The translations under genes were made by a program, and so were the position numbers. The notes under the pieces are model-generated. The model did no database searches. It had not been told where the DNA came from and worked only from the letters and a program-made list of their open reading frames with translations. A stretch of 64,000 nucleotides of DNA, taken from Perognathus longimembris pacificus (lineage: Eukaryota > Chordata > Mammalia > Rodentia > Heteromyidae). The first letter of the stretch is position 1, and each line of letters starts with the position of its first letter. Positions 1 through 10,944 of this stretch are shown one piece after another. Location: assembly GCF_023159225.1 (NCBI RefSeq), contig NC_063174.1, positions 41,656,191-41,720,190 on the forward strand. The letters are read 5' to 3'.

Positions 1-287
1 AATAATGTCAGCTGTTCTGACTGTCTTCTGGAGGAGGACCAGGAAGGCCAGCTTATCTGCACTTTCTTCTAGCAGACCCCAATGGGTCACCAACCCCGAA
101 AAGTGAGTCTGCTGTCCCTCTACCTTCAGGGGCTGAAGGCCGCCCTGAAGACCTCCCCTTCCACAGGACAAGGATGTGGAGGGACGGTGGAGAATGGAGG
201 GCCCTCACACCATTTTGGTTACTTTCTTTGTGCTATGCACATAAGGAAGCAAAGATGGCTCCCGTGCAGAGATAACTACTATCAATT
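1..287. other. Unique intergenic sequence
   Basis: No repeat or exon recognised. By human synteny this is the side facing PGF, but no PGF coding exon is visible. Confidence 0.4.
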
Positions 288-305
288 AAGAATTTGATCT
301 TGTAG

Positions 306-514
306 GGCTTGGAATATGGCTTAGCGGTAGAGTGCTTGCCTTGCATGCATGAAGCCCTGGGTTTGATTCCTCAGCACCACATAAACAGAAAAGGCCAGAA
401 GTGGAGCTGTGGCTCAAGTGGTAGAGTGCTCACCTTGAGCAAAAGGAAGCCAGGGACAGTGCTCAGGCCCTGAATCCAAGCCCCGGGACTGGCAAAAAAC
501 AAACCAAACAAAAA
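306..514 (+). mobile_element. IDL-Geo dimeric SINE with perfect 18-base target duplication
   Basis: The left monomer has tRNA-like A-box (ttagcggtagagtgc) and B-box (gtttgattcc) sequences. The right Geo monomer (gctgtggctcaagtgg) ends in an A-rich tail. The duplication aagaatttgatcttgtag is at 288-305 and 515-532. Confidence 0.93.
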
Positions 515-532
515 AAGAATTTGATCTTGTAG

Positions 533-748
533 CCATGCGTCAGTGGCTCTCCCCTTTCATCCTAGCTATTCAGGAGCCTAAGACCCAAAGGATCAAGGAT
601 CAAGGCCAGCACAGGTAGAAACAGTCATTAGACTCCATCTCCAATTAACCAGCCAAAAGGTTGACTGGAGATGTGGCTCAAGTGGTAGAGTGCCAGTTGA
701 GCAAGCATGAGGCCCTGAGTTCAACCCATAGTACAACTAAACCAAACA
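533..748 (+). mobile_element. B1-like/Geo composite SINE inserted at the same target
   Basis: The left part resembles 7SL-derived B1 (cagtggctc, catcctagctattcaggag). The right part is the Geo monomer ending at an A/C-rich tail. It is followed by a third copy of aatttgatcttg at 749-760. Confidence 0.8.
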
Positions 749-760
749 ATTTGATCTTGG

Positions 761-1890
761 CTAGGTGTGGTGGAGGTTGGTCTGTTTCCTGTCAGGTCAC
801 TTCCTGGAGTGTCAGCCTGGGTTAGTTGTTGCCTGTACTTCAGAGAGAGGGAGAGAGGGAGAGGGAGAGAGGGCGGAGGGGGGGGGGAGAGAGAGGGTGG
901 GGGGACAGACCACAGGACCCTTATACCTTCCCTGGTACACTGAGCAGTTAACCAAAGCCAAGAGCAGAGGCCCTGAGAAGGGGAAGGGGAACTGGGTCTC
1001 TTGTGGGGTCTTTATTACTCAGCTTCTCAGTACCAGCTCCAGAAGAGTGGTACCAGGGACACCACAGCAGTAATGGCCCACGGGAGGCCTCTAGTCCAGA
1101 GGGGAAGACCTTGTTTCCCACAATTACTGAGCCTCCAGGGCTTCTGATATACTGTTGGCTACAATGAGTGAGCAGCCCCCAATCTTCCAAATAGCCTGTC
1201 TTTCAACTAGCTTCATGATGTGGAAGATAGAGGTCTCTGGAGACTCTGGGAAGGTCTACAAAACAGGCAGGACAGGATCAAGGAAGGCTTTACATAGCAC
1301 AGGTAAGGAATGCCATGCACACAGCATCTTAGAGGACGCACCCAAGTCTACTAGGAATAGAAGAGAGGGGAAAGTACGGCTGTGGAGAGTAGCTGAACAA
1401 GGCATGGGTTGTCTGAGAACACTGAGGATCTGGAAGGGTAAGGGGATGGGGGCTGTGCCCGAAGGTGAGGCTGGGTTAGATTCTAAAGAGCCTGTTGACC
1501 ATGCTGAAAATTCAGTTCATTCTAAGGGCTCCAGGGAGCTATCCCAGGTCCTTGAGCAGGAGAGCAGCATGGCCAAAGTATACTTAGAGAAACAACTAGG
1601 GACCCAGAGAGAGTCCAACCTAGAGGTAGGAAAACTAGATCTGACGAGTGCAGAGCTGGGCGCCCTATCCAGGGACAGTGGCTGAGGAAGAAAAGAGGAC
1701 GAGTCCCAATGCCACGATGACTTTAAACAATATTTCTTAGTGTTTTTAGTGCCAGGTACAACCTGATGACTAAGTGCTGGCCAATTCCTACCTCAGGATG
1801 TGTTAGTATTGTGGGTGTATATGACAAGTGTTGGGTTTGACCTCTGGAAATGTCCTTAAAAGGACATCAAAAGTGTGTCTCATCTTCCTT
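761..1890. other. Unique intergenic stretch with purine tract
   Basis: Contains a (GAGAGG)-type purine tract at 841-903. Open frames here have no recognisable protein similarity or splice context. A 176-codon frame at 1155-1685 has the composition of noncoding DNA. Confidence 0.5.
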
Positions 1891-1910
1891 ATCTGCCAAG
1901 ATTTTTTTAA

Positions 1911-2365
1911 GCTGGTCCTAGGGTTTGAACTCAGGGCCTGGATGTTGTCCTTCTGCTTTTTTTTTTTTTTTTTTTTTTTTTTGCCAGTCCTGGAGCTTGA
2001 ACTCAGGGCCTGGGCACTGTTCCTGAGCTCCTTTTGCTCAAGACTAGTGCTCCACCACTTGAGCCACAGTGCCACTTCTGGCTTTTTCTATGTATCTGGT
2101 ATTGAGGAATCAAACTTAGGGCTTCATGCATGCAAGGCAAGCACTCTATCACTAAACCAGATTCCCAGCCCAGTCCCTCAGCTTTTGTGCTCAAAGCTAG
2201 CACTACCACTTTGAGCCACAGCTCCATTTCCTGCCTTTTGCTGGTTAACTGGAGATAAGAGTCTCAGGGACTTACCTGACCAGGGTGGCTTTGAACCATG
2301 ATTCTCAGATCTCAGCCTCCTGAGTAGCTAGGATTACAGGTGTGAGCCACTGGTACCTGACTTCT
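1911..2365 (-). mobile_element. Nested SINEs: IDL-Geo (1957-2169) inside a B1/Geo composite
   Basis: The outer antisense composite occupies 1911-1956 and 2170-2365 and is flanked by ctgccaagatt on both sides. The inner antisense IDL-Geo has a 26-T tail (reverse A tail) and an imperfect duplication gtccttctgct / gtccctcagct. The order of events is clear: the B1 composite is older. Confidence 0.85.
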
Positions 2366-2370
2366 GCCAA

Positions 2371-3440
2371 GATTCTTCTGGAACTCAAATATGATGCTAG
2401 GAAGTTGTGCTCTTACCATCTAGGGACCATCTTGGATTACAACAATGAAATGGAACAAGGTGGATTCCTGAAAAACCTTGTGAAGTTACCATAGCAGCCC
2501 TGGCCCGTCTGCTTATTTCCACACTTATGTGAAAGGGAAATAAATAAACTTTTCTGTTATTTGAGCCACTGTTATTTTGGAGTTGTTTTTAATGCTGTTT
2601 TACATTTTTCCCTTCCAAAGGTAAAAAAAAAAATGAGTTTCCCAGTTCTCTCTGAGTTTTGTAGGGGCAAGTCTGGATTCTCTCATAGCTTCTCCTGGGG
2701 AGTGAGTCAGACCTCTCTCTCCTGGGAAGAGCTGGGGCTCTCCCATCCCCTCCCAGCTGGAAGCAGGAGCAGAGAGGCCACTGGTAAGGATGCAGATGTT
2801 GCCCTGGAGCCAAGCTGGACCAGCTTCCTCCAGACACATCCCTCCCTCTCCAGCTCTCATCTTCTCCCAGGGAGCACAGGAAGGAAACTGGGTTGGGGGC
2901 AAGAGGTGCAGAGGGGAGCCAGATTAGTTCCTCTTATGGTTGGATTCCCAGGGGTAGAGGAGCCAGAAAGTCTAGCAGAGTCTTCAGCAGACAGACAGTG
3001 GACCTCCAGCTGGCCCCTGAGGCCTCAGGCTCCTCTGTGAGTCAAGGAACACTTGGCTGCTTCTTCAGAAATCATCTTGACTTCAGCTCTCCTCCTCTCA
3101 AAGAGTGGGGCCTCAAGTCTAGAACCCAAGAGGGCTCTAGGTCTTAAGGGAGCCCACTGTAGATGTAATGAGGTAGATGGGAGGGCATGGGCAGGCATGG
3201 AGGTGGAGTTGGGTATGCAAGCCGACATCTGCAATTGGACTCTAGCTAGCCAGCACGTAACTCACGTCAGGAAAGCTTCGGGGAGTCCAGTTCCCTCAGT
3301 GAGTCAAATGCTGTTGATGACACCCAGGACCTGAATCACCTCTGAATCTTTTTCCTAGGAACTTTCAGAGTTCCTTATAATCTATGTTCACATAGCATAG
3401 TGTCTGGGCCCATCCACACTCTTGTGATCTGTATGATCCT
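2371..3440. other. Unique intergenic block with AP-1 heptamers
   Basis: No repeat is recognised over most of this. Perfect TGAGTCA heptamers occur at 2703, 3038 and 3300, with a fourth beyond at 4305. Several overlapping open frames on both strands look like chance frames in GC-rich sequence. Confidence 0.45.
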
Positions 3441-3590
3441 CAGCCTAAGAGGTTAGTTAATATTTGCCCCATTCTATTAATGAGAATAATGCAGCACAGA
3501 CAGCTTAAGTAACTTGCTTCAGGTTACCCAGCCAGTCAGTGAGAGGTGGAAATTAAACACTAGTCATGTGAATCCAAAGACCAGGTTGGG
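3440..3590 (+). repeat. MIR SINE fragment
   Basis: Shows the MIR core and tail pattern: tttgccccattctattaatgag, cttaagtaacttgcttcagg, then ttacccagccagtcagtgag. Old and diverged, with no tail or target duplication. Confidence 0.8.
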
Positions 3591-3719
3591 AGGCCTAGAC
3601 ATGAGGTCCCAGATGGTAGATTCCATAAGATGATCCTAGGCCTAGGCCAGACTTCAAAGGAGGGACCAGCCTTCAGCATCCTTCCTCCCCACACACCTGC
3701 TTCTCCTCCACTTCACTGC

Positions 3720-3955
3720 TCCTTCCTTCCTTCCTTCCTTCCTTCCTTCCTTCCTTCCTTCCTTCCTTCCTTCCTTCCTCATTTCTTCTCTCTTCTTCCC
3801 TCTTCCTCTCTCCCTTCCTCTATCTCCTCCTTCCTTCCCTCTACCTTCCTTTTTTTCTTTCTCTTTCCTTATCTTCTTTCTTTCTTTCTTTCTTTCTTCC
3901 TTATTCCTTTTTCTTTTTCTCTCCTCTCTCTCTCTCTCCCTCTCTTTCCTTTTTG
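3720..3955 (+). repeat. (TTCC)n and TC-rich microsatellite block
   Basis: Fourteen or more perfect ttcc units at 3721-3778, then a degenerate pyrimidine tract to 3950. It leads into an antisense B1, where such tracts commonly grow. Confidence 0.95.
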
Positions 3956-4036
3956 AGACAGGATCTCTCTGTAGAGCCCAGGCTGCCTACAACTCAGTCC
4001 CCCCTGCCTCAGTTTCCCAAACCACCACACCCAATT
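3952..4036 (-). mobile_element. B1 SINE fragment (antisense)
   Basis: The pattern ttttgagacaggatctctct...gagcccaggctgcctacaactc...accaccacaccca is reverse-complement B1. Confidence 0.8.
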
Positions 4037-4360
4037 CAGTGTATATGTGTATGCATACATATATATATGTATATGTATGTTTTAATTTAAACATTTCAAA
4101 TGAAGTATTGTGTCATTACCTTAAATAGAAAGATAACTTCTATAAGTCAATTAATTTATAGCTGGATATTGCCAGGGAACAGCGAGAGGGAAGGCCTGCT
4201 CTCTTTTCCTTAAAAGGAAATTGCAAGTGTGAGTGAGGTGTAAGAGACATCCTAACTCCTTAGGGGATGGAAAGAGGCCTAGGAAGAGGAGTTTCCTCAC
4301 CCCATGAGTCAATTGTTATTAAAGGCTATGTTTGAGTTCAGCAAAATTGACCTCCAACGC

Positions 4361-4670
4361 TGTTGTCTGGGTCTGTTTTCCATTGCTATCCCAGAATACT
4401 CGAAACTGAGTGATTTATGAAGGAGAGAAGTGTGTTTTGGCCCACAGTTCTTCAGGCCAGGAAGTCCAGGAGCACGGGTGTGGGCATCTGCTTGGCTTCT
4501 GGTGAGGGCCTCATGCTGTGTCGTGAATGGTGGGAAAGTGGAGGGGAAAGTGGAAGGGAGTGCATGAAGCAAAGCTGGAGCAGGCAGCCCTGCTGGCTCA
4601 GAGGAACAAATCCAGTACCGACAGTGAGAATGCGCTGGCTCCTGTGAGGACTCAGTCCTGCATTAATCTT
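4361..4670 (+). mobile_element. MaLR-type solo LTR fragment
   Basis: Begins tgttgtctgg and contains the MST/THE1/MLT-like path ttttccattgctatcccaga...ctgagtgatttatgaagg...cccacagttcttcaggc...ggtgagggcctcatgctg. It is truncated at the right by SINEs, and no internal retroviral sequence is visible. Family assignment rests on recall of MaLR consensus. Confidence 0.65.
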
Positions 4671-4674
4671 TCTG

Positions 4675-4888
4675 GTGAGACAGGGATTCGGAGGATCATG
4701 GTTTGAGGCTAGCCCAAGCAAAAAGTTAGCAAGATCCCATCTCTACTAACAAACTTGGCATGGTGGCACATATCTGTCATTCTAACTACTTGGGCGTCCA
4801 TGTAGTCCTGGCTGGCCTACAACTTGCAATCATCCTGCCTCAGCCTCCTAAATGCTGGGATTATAGGCATATACCTCCATGCCCAACT
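4675..4888. mobile_element. Two B1-type SINE fragments in opposite orientation
   Basis: 4675-4800 reads forward (gaggctagcccaagcaaaaagttagcaagatcccatctc...ggcatggtggcacatatctgtcat). 4803-4888 reads as an antisense B1 (tcctgcctcagcctcctaaatgctgggattataggc). Confidence 0.65.
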
Positions 4889-4917
4889 TAATGTGTGTGT
4901 GTGGGGGGGGGGGGTGG

Positions 4918-5107
4918 GTGTCCAGTCCTGCTTGGGACTCAGGGCCTGAGTGCTGTCCCTGGCTTCTTTTTGCTCAAGGATAGCACTTTCCCACTTGAGC
5001 CACAGCGCCACTTCCAGCTTTTTCTGCTTTATGTGGTGCTGAGGAATTAAACCCAGGGCTTCATGCATGCCAGGCAAGCACTCTACCACTAAGCCACACT
5101 CCCAGCC
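4918..5107 (-). mobile_element. IDL-Geo SINE (antisense)
   Basis: The Geo half is ttttgctcaaggatagcac...gagccacagcgccacttcc. The ID half ends aagccacactcccagcc. A 12-G run and (TG)n at 4892-4917 sit where its A-tail would be. Confidence 0.9.
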
Positions 5108-5280
5108 TATGTGTGTGTTTTAATTTAAGTATGTTTTCGTGCCAGTACTGAGTCTTGAACTCACAACCTCATTCTCTCCTTAGCTTATTTGCTCAAAGCT
5201 GGTGCTCTACCACTTGCTTCACATCTCCTCTTCCTAAATACTTTAAATTAAAATGTTTAAATTAGAATACAGCATTACAG

Positions 5281-5425
5281 TCTCAAGCTGGCTCAGGCAA
5301 AAAGGTAAGACCCTATCCTCACACTGACTAAAGCAAAAAGGGCTATGGTGCGACTCAAGTGACAGGGCACCCACCTAGCAAATGTGAGGACCTGAGTTCA
5401 AAGCTCAGTAGTGCCAAGGGAAAAA
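5281..5425 (+). mobile_element. B1-derived SINE with tRNA-like (ID-related) tail unit
   Basis: Reads tctcaagctggctcaggcaaaaagg, then a tRNA-like unit gtgcgactcaagtgacagg...gaggacctgagttcaaagctcag. It is followed by a GAAG/GGAA microsatellite. Confidence 0.6.
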
Positions 5426-5512
5426 GAAAGAAGGAAGGAAAGAAGGAAGGAAGGAAGGAAGGGAAGAAAGAGAAAAAAAGGAAATAAGAAGAGAGAAAGA
5501 AAGACAGGAAAG
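5425..5512 (+). repeat. (GAAG)n purine tract
   Basis: Degenerate gaagg/gaaa repeats directly after the A-rich end of the preceding SINE. Confidence 0.9.
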
Positions 5513-6340
5513 ACTGACTTCTTAGCTTTGACATCAGTTTTTATAATTACCTAACAGATTTTTTAAGTATGTGGAGCTCAGAGCCTTATAAGGACACAAA
5601 GCAACATTTCTTAAGTGGCTGAGAAACCTCAGCATTAGTGGAGGGCTTCAGAGACCCCCTGAGGGTATCTCCCAGGCTACCCCACCAAATCCTCAGCAAA
5701 TCCATAAGCATCCTCCCAGGAGTCACCCCACCTTCCAATAGCAGAATACAGGGAGGTGCAGCAAGACTGGGGTACCAGTCAGCTTGGAGTGTGGTCTTTG
5801 CCCTCAAAACACAGTTCATCTTCCATTGAGCCTCTCCCTTTCTGATTCCAGCTCTTACCACCATGCGGGTCCTTGTGGATGCTTAGGGGAAGGAAAGAAG
5901 GTCAAACTGGTCAGAGTCCAGGGTCTGAGACAGCTAGCTGTCTTCTTGCATCACACACAGGGGCCTCCATTCCTGGCCTGCACAGACACCAGGTAGGCAC
6001 CATCTGGGACTTCCTCCTGTGCCTTGCAGCTCCCTGACAGTTCAGGTCAAGAGAGCAATGTTCCCAGGCCTCTGGCTGGCCGGCCCTGTGCACCTCAGGG
6101 CTGACTCCTGCAACCACAGATAGACCTGTAAGGAGCTGGGCCTGGAGCTCTTGCCTAGCAGGCACAATCCCTAGCACTACAAAACAAGACCAAAACAACA
6201 ATAGGGAGATTTTTCTGATAAGTATAGTAAAAACAGATAGACACTTCGTATCGGCTCTGAGCCTGGTTGCTCTTTAATTGAGACCCATTCTCTCTCTATA
6301 TTCAGGAGTATGGTCTAGCAGTGAAGCACATTATCTTTGC
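5513..6340. other. Mostly unique intergenic sequence
   Basis: A short ID-like fragment (ttgcctagcaggcacaatccctagcac) lies near 6137-6185. Nothing else is recognised. Confidence 0.4.
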
Positions 6341-6349
6341 CTTAATTTA

Positions 6350-6480
6350 AATGATATGTGTGCATATATATGTGTATGTATGTAGATATAGATATCCATT
6401 CAGGTAGGTCTGTACATATATTTTATATACATATACACTACATCCATCCATACACGTGTATCTATGTATATAGGGCAGAA
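6350..6480 (+). repeat. AT-rich (TATG/TATA) degenerate microsatellite
   Basis: Alternating tatatgtgtatgtatg and tatacatatacac units. Confidence 0.8.
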
Positions 6481-6627
6481 AATATAAATTAGCGTAAATA
6501 AAAACAAAAGGCTCATCACTCAAGCTCAGCACTCAGAGAAAACTCTATTAAATGTTTTATAATACATCCTTTTAGATGTTTGTCTTTGTCTGAACTGTTT
6601 TTCCTTATGAAGTAGGATTATAAACAG

Positions 6628-6724
6628 GGGTAGTGGCATATTCCTGTCATCCCAACACTCAGGACAAAGCTGGTAAGTTCAAGAATAGCTTAGGCAACCT
6701 AGCAAGACACTGTCTCAAAAATAA
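6628..6724 (+). mobile_element. B1 SINE (sense, diverged)
   Basis: Reads gtggcatattcctgtcatcc and aacctagcaagacactgtctc, the two ends of a B1 monomer. Confidence 0.6.
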
Positions 6725-6892
6725 AGTAGAGGAGTCACTTTTATTTTGTAGCATGCCTTTTTTTCATTTAATCACACTTTTGGAATATCTTCTTTTTTTT
6801 TTTTATAACAGTAGTGGAAATTCTACAGTGCTCAAAGTATAGTCTAGGGACCCTTATCATTACCTGGACCCTTGTTAAAAATATGCAAAGTT

Positions 6893-7141
6893 AGCCAGTC
6901 ATCAATGGTTCACGCCTGTCATCGTAGCTACTCAGGAGGCTGAGATCTGAGAATTGTAGTTCAAAACCAGCTCAGGCAGGAAAGTCTGTGTGACTCTTAT
7001 CTCCACTAATGTACAAAAAAAAAAAAACAGAGGAAGAGCTCATGTGGCAGAATGCTAGACTTGAGTAAAAAGAAGCTCTGGGACAGTGCCTAGGTGCTGA
7101 GTTCAAACCCTAGGACCGGTGTGCACACACACACACACACG
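6893..7141 (+). mobile_element. B1/Geo composite SINE ending in (CA)n
   Basis: The B1-like left part is catcgtagctactcaggagg. The Geo part ends cctaggaccggtgtg and is followed directly by (CA)n at 7123-7140. Confidence 0.85.
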
Positions 7142-7259
7142 AAGTTTAGGTCTCATTCCAGACCCAGTAAGTTTGAATCTGCATTTTAACAAGATCCCTG
7201 GGGGAATTCTGGTATACATTCAAGTCTGAGAATATGGCTGGTCAGTGCCATTTTCAGTG

Positions 7260-7500
7260 GTCATGTGCTCAGGGAATACCTGCCTCGACACAACCAAATG
7301 TTTCTCTTTAAACTCACCCACAGCTGAGCATTCAGATTGTATCTAACGGGTTTTCCAGCATTGGCAATACAGTGTTGAGTATCTTCATGCATATTTGTTG
7401 CTTGCTATGCTTAGAAGTAGAATTTCTGGATCAAAGGGTTTTGATGCTTGCTGTCAAAGTGCCCTGCTGAAGGGTTCACTTTGGCTTATGTCACCCACAC
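7260..7500 (-). mobile_element. Old L1 3'-end fragment (antisense)
   Basis: Resembles the antisense L1M 3' region: gttttccagcattggcaata...ttgcttgctatgcttagaag...tggatcaaagggttttgatg. Confidence 0.5.
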
Positions 7501-8590
7501 ATGACACCCTTGTGTGTGCTCACCATGTCTCAGGACTGGCTCTGGACATGTTTCCTTGGTTATCAACTGGTCCGGTTGAGCATTTTTCCCTGTGACTCCT
7601 ATTGGCCATTGCATTTCTTCTGGCTGTGCATCTGCCAGAGTCTTTTATACCCCAGGCCCACCAAGACAGTGAGAGATGTTGGCAGGGAGGGCAGCCGGAG
7701 GGTGGCCAGAGCCCAGCCCTGGTGCAGAGCCCTGTGCACAGTGGACACTCATGTTGTTCCCTGGCTCAGCCACAGAGAGCCTGGGCCAAAACTCAGACTG
7801 AGCCTTGGGCAGAGTCCAGACCCTCAGAATAAGTGGCCATCCTAGGCCCTGCCTCCTGGCCTGGTGAGGCCTGGGTGCCCACTGCCACCCAGGATGGTGC
7901 TTGTGGGTGTGGCCAGGCCACCCGGGGCTTCTCTAGGTCAGCCAGGTGTGCTAGGGAGGGGAGAGGGGTAACAGCGAGGACAATTCAGGGAAGTGACTCT
8001 GCCTGGGCTCAGCTCCTGTCCTAGCAAGCATGTGAGCCACCCACTGGCCACAGTTGCAAAAGCTGCTGGGGAGGGCAGGAAATGGGGTGCTTACTCAGCA
8101 CCCTGACTGCACGTGGCTGTATTTACTGCCTCCCTAGGCCTGGTCTTCCTGGAGATCCAGGCTGCCTAGCCAGCAGTGGGGGTAGGGGTGGGGGAAACAG
8201 TGTGAGGAGGAAACAAGGGGGACCCCCCCCCCATTTCCCCTGCAAGGCTGCACCTGTGCCCAGCCGGTCTCCGCACCTGTTGCCTGGGGGAGCCTGAGGC
8301 CTGCCCTGGGGACTCGGCTGCAGAGCCAGGAGCGGGGCTAGAGCAGGACGAGGGCAGCAGACTTTGGAGCAGGACCTTGCTCTGAGTTGACCATCTCGTG
8401 GGTCTCGCTCAACTCCATCCCCATGGTGACAGAGACTTCGTGTGTTATGATATCCCTTTGGCAAACAAGGAAACCTAAGCTCAGAAAATAAGAGGAATAA
8501 TAGCTTGCCCTAGTGATCGCAATGTAGAGGCACCAGGACCACTGCTCAAATATTTGACACAGGTTGGCTTATTTAAGAATAATTAAGTAT
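7500..8590. other. GC-rich unique intergenic sequence with a MIR piece
   Basis: A MIR-like fragment lies at about 8435-8535 (ggcaaacaaggaaacctaag...taatagcttgccctagtg). The remainder is GC-rich unique DNA whose open frames lack any recognised protein similarity. Confidence 0.45.
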
Positions 8591-8592
8591 AG

Positions 8593-8712
8593 CCACTCAT
8601 GGTGGGACACACCTATAATCCCAGCCTTCGGGAGGTTGGGCAGGAAGATCGTAAGTTTGAGGTCAACCTGAGCTATGTAGTGAGTCCTTGTCTCAGCACA
8701 AAACAGCAACAG
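8593..8712 (+). mobile_element. B1 SINE (sense)
   Basis: A classic B1 monomer: ggtgggacacacctataatc, cgggaggttgggcaggaag, tgagctatgtagtgagtcc. Confidence 0.9.
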
Positions 8713-10885
8713 AAAACAATCATAGGTACAACAGTAGCCCTATGTTCCAGAGAGGTCATAAGCCAGTGAGGGACTGCTTCAGTGTCTGATCCCAAAGCTC
8801 ACACCCTGGACCCTTCTCCATGCCTATGAGACAACCCTTCCAAAGCAAGTGGGGAAGGAATGGGGCCCCCTGTCCCCACTAATGCTCTCATCCCTGGCCA
8901 CCTGTCCCCCACAGGAGTTGTTCTTCACATGACCCTGGGCCTCTGTCTTGAGTTCTGCCTCCTTCCCGCTGGTCAGGCGTCCTCAGGGACAGTTCCTCAG
9001 GTGGGGGTGTCCCCTGGAGCTTTCCTGACTGACTCTGGCCTTGTAAGTCACAAGGGGCCAAGAGGACATTCAAGTCAAGTGTGACAAACATCTGGAAGGG
9101 GGAGGGGGCTTCTCCCTGTGCTACCCAGTTACCCTGGCAACAGGAAAGCACCCTCCTGGTGAGCTCTGGAAGGGAAGGTAAAGAAGACTGGGAGGGAGCC
9201 GTGCATTTAGGAGCCAGGGGGCTGGGGCCTGGAGGGTGAGAAGGTGGGAGAGTGGAGTGGTCCTAGGCCTCCACCAGCTCAGCCTCACTTGCTTTCACCA
9301 CCTGTCGGCTCCAGACTACCCCTGGGGCCTTTAGCTGCAGCTGAAACAAGCTGTTAACAGTGGGAGGGTTGGAGGAAGGAAAAAGCTGTTTGGAGTAAGG
9401 GTCTCTGCATTTCAGCCTCCAGGTTCCCAGCCAGATTTCCTTCTGTCCCTAATGGGGCTGAGCCAGGCCTTCAGGCCTTTTGCAATCAGGATGGAGTCAA
9501 TCACCAGCTGTCATGACAAGTTGCATCTCTTTAGGACTGCCCAGAAAGGCCTGGAGCCACAGCCCAGGGGTACCAGGGGCTTAAAAGTATGTGGCAGTGG
9601 GCAGCTCCACGATGTGCCAGGAGGAACCAGGCCCCAGAAAGGGGCTCTCTTTGGCCTCACTGCTTCCTTCCAGTACTTGCCTCTTCCCGGCAGTGTCTCC
9701 TGGGATCTGGCCTACCTTGGGCTTCAGCCAAGCTGGCTGGTCTCCAGGTGGATTTGGGACAGACAGCTGGGATGTGGTGTTTCCCGCTCTGATAGATGGA
9801 GGCTAGAGATGGGGCTGTGATGGGGACGGAGCCTCAGCTGGATGGTGGTGTCAGCTGGCTGAACCGTCTTTGGTGAAAGTTTCCCAGAGACAGGGGTGTC
9901 TAAGGATCAAGGCTGGGTAACCTCTGTATCCCTACCTGCTCTCTATCCAGGTCAGGAAACAAATGGCCACTGCCCCTTGAGACCTGAGTGGGTCCCTTTA
10001 CAAGCAAGCCAGAAGGCCCTGGAACAGCCTGTCTCCTCCTGGATGGCTCACTCGGAACAGCTTTTCTCCCTGGGGTCAGGCCAGCAGGGACTGGGATAGC
10101 ACCAGACACTGTTGACAGCATCTTCTTTCTTGTCCTGGGGGACTTTGTCATCACTGCCTGGACTCCTGCATTTGTACACATGTAATGTTCAGGACATCCT
10201 GTGCTTGGCTCCACATAGCACACGGCATCCCCACTCCCCCGACCCAGCCTCCAGTTTTACCTCAGACCTTCCTTGTCTGGATATCTCTGCTCCATCCTTG
10301 GAGGCCTATGGCAAAAGGGAAACTGTCCTTGCCAACCTCCATCACTCCAGGCACAGCCAATCATTTCCTCCCTGGGTTCCCTCCTCCCAAAGCAAGTGGC
10401 AGGTACCACGTAACTGAAGCTTCCTGACCCCAACAGTCTCCTACTCCGGAATGTTCCATGGCTCCCGTTGCATGAAGCCAGCCATCTTGTCCTCTTCAGC
10501 TCCTTCATCCCCTACGTTGTGCCCGAGTGTTCTCTAGCCCAGCCAAACTTAATCTCTCCATCCTACTGCCCTGCTCAGGATGTCTATTCCCCCCGGAAAG
10601 ATGACCACAAGCCTGGCGGCTCCCAAAGGGCATGGGAGAAAAGCCCTCTTGGGGGTTCAGGCTCCTTTTCCATCCCCCTTCAGCCTGCCCCAATCTCTAG
10701 AGTTGGAATTTTTTGAACTATTCCTACTGTATATTCCATGAATTTGAAGTAACCTATTAGCTGCCAGTCTCCTATGAACTCCTGTGTATGCACATTAACC
10801 CAGTGTGTGCCATTATGCACACACACAATGTGTGGGAGGGCCACACATCTTTTCATGAGAAGATAAGAGCAAGCATATGCACAGG
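8713..10885. other. GC-rich unique intergenic block
   Basis: No interspersed repeat is clear. Around 9290-9360 and 9480-9530 short E-box-bearing stretches (caatcaccagctgtcatgac) look compositionally distinct and could be regulatory. No splice-consistent coding exon was found. Confidence 0.4.
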
Positions 10886-10890
10886 TATGG

Positions 10891-10891
<1 letters not shown>

Positions 10892-10942
<51 letters not shown>
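10892..10942 (+). repeat. (GT)n microsatellite
   Basis: About 24 uninterrupted gt units. Translated frames here give Cys-Val or Thr-His strings and are not genes. Confidence 0.97.

Positions 10943-10944
<2 letters not shown>

Noticed and set aside
1155..1685. 176-codon open frame on the + strand
   Set aside because: No recognisable domain or splice context, and residue composition is like translated noncoding DNA.
1803..2227. Recurrent peptide frames such as ALWLKWWSTSLEQKE in many places
   Set aside because: These are translations of Geo-type SINEs, repeated in many copies, and are not a protein family.
1..3000. PGF first exon expected from synteny
   Set aside because: I found no sequence on the - strand encoding a PGF-type signal peptide or cystine-knot residues.
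3721..3778. CRISPR-like or other direct-repeat array
   Set aside because: A simple tetranucleotide microsatellite in a vertebrate genome, without spacers.
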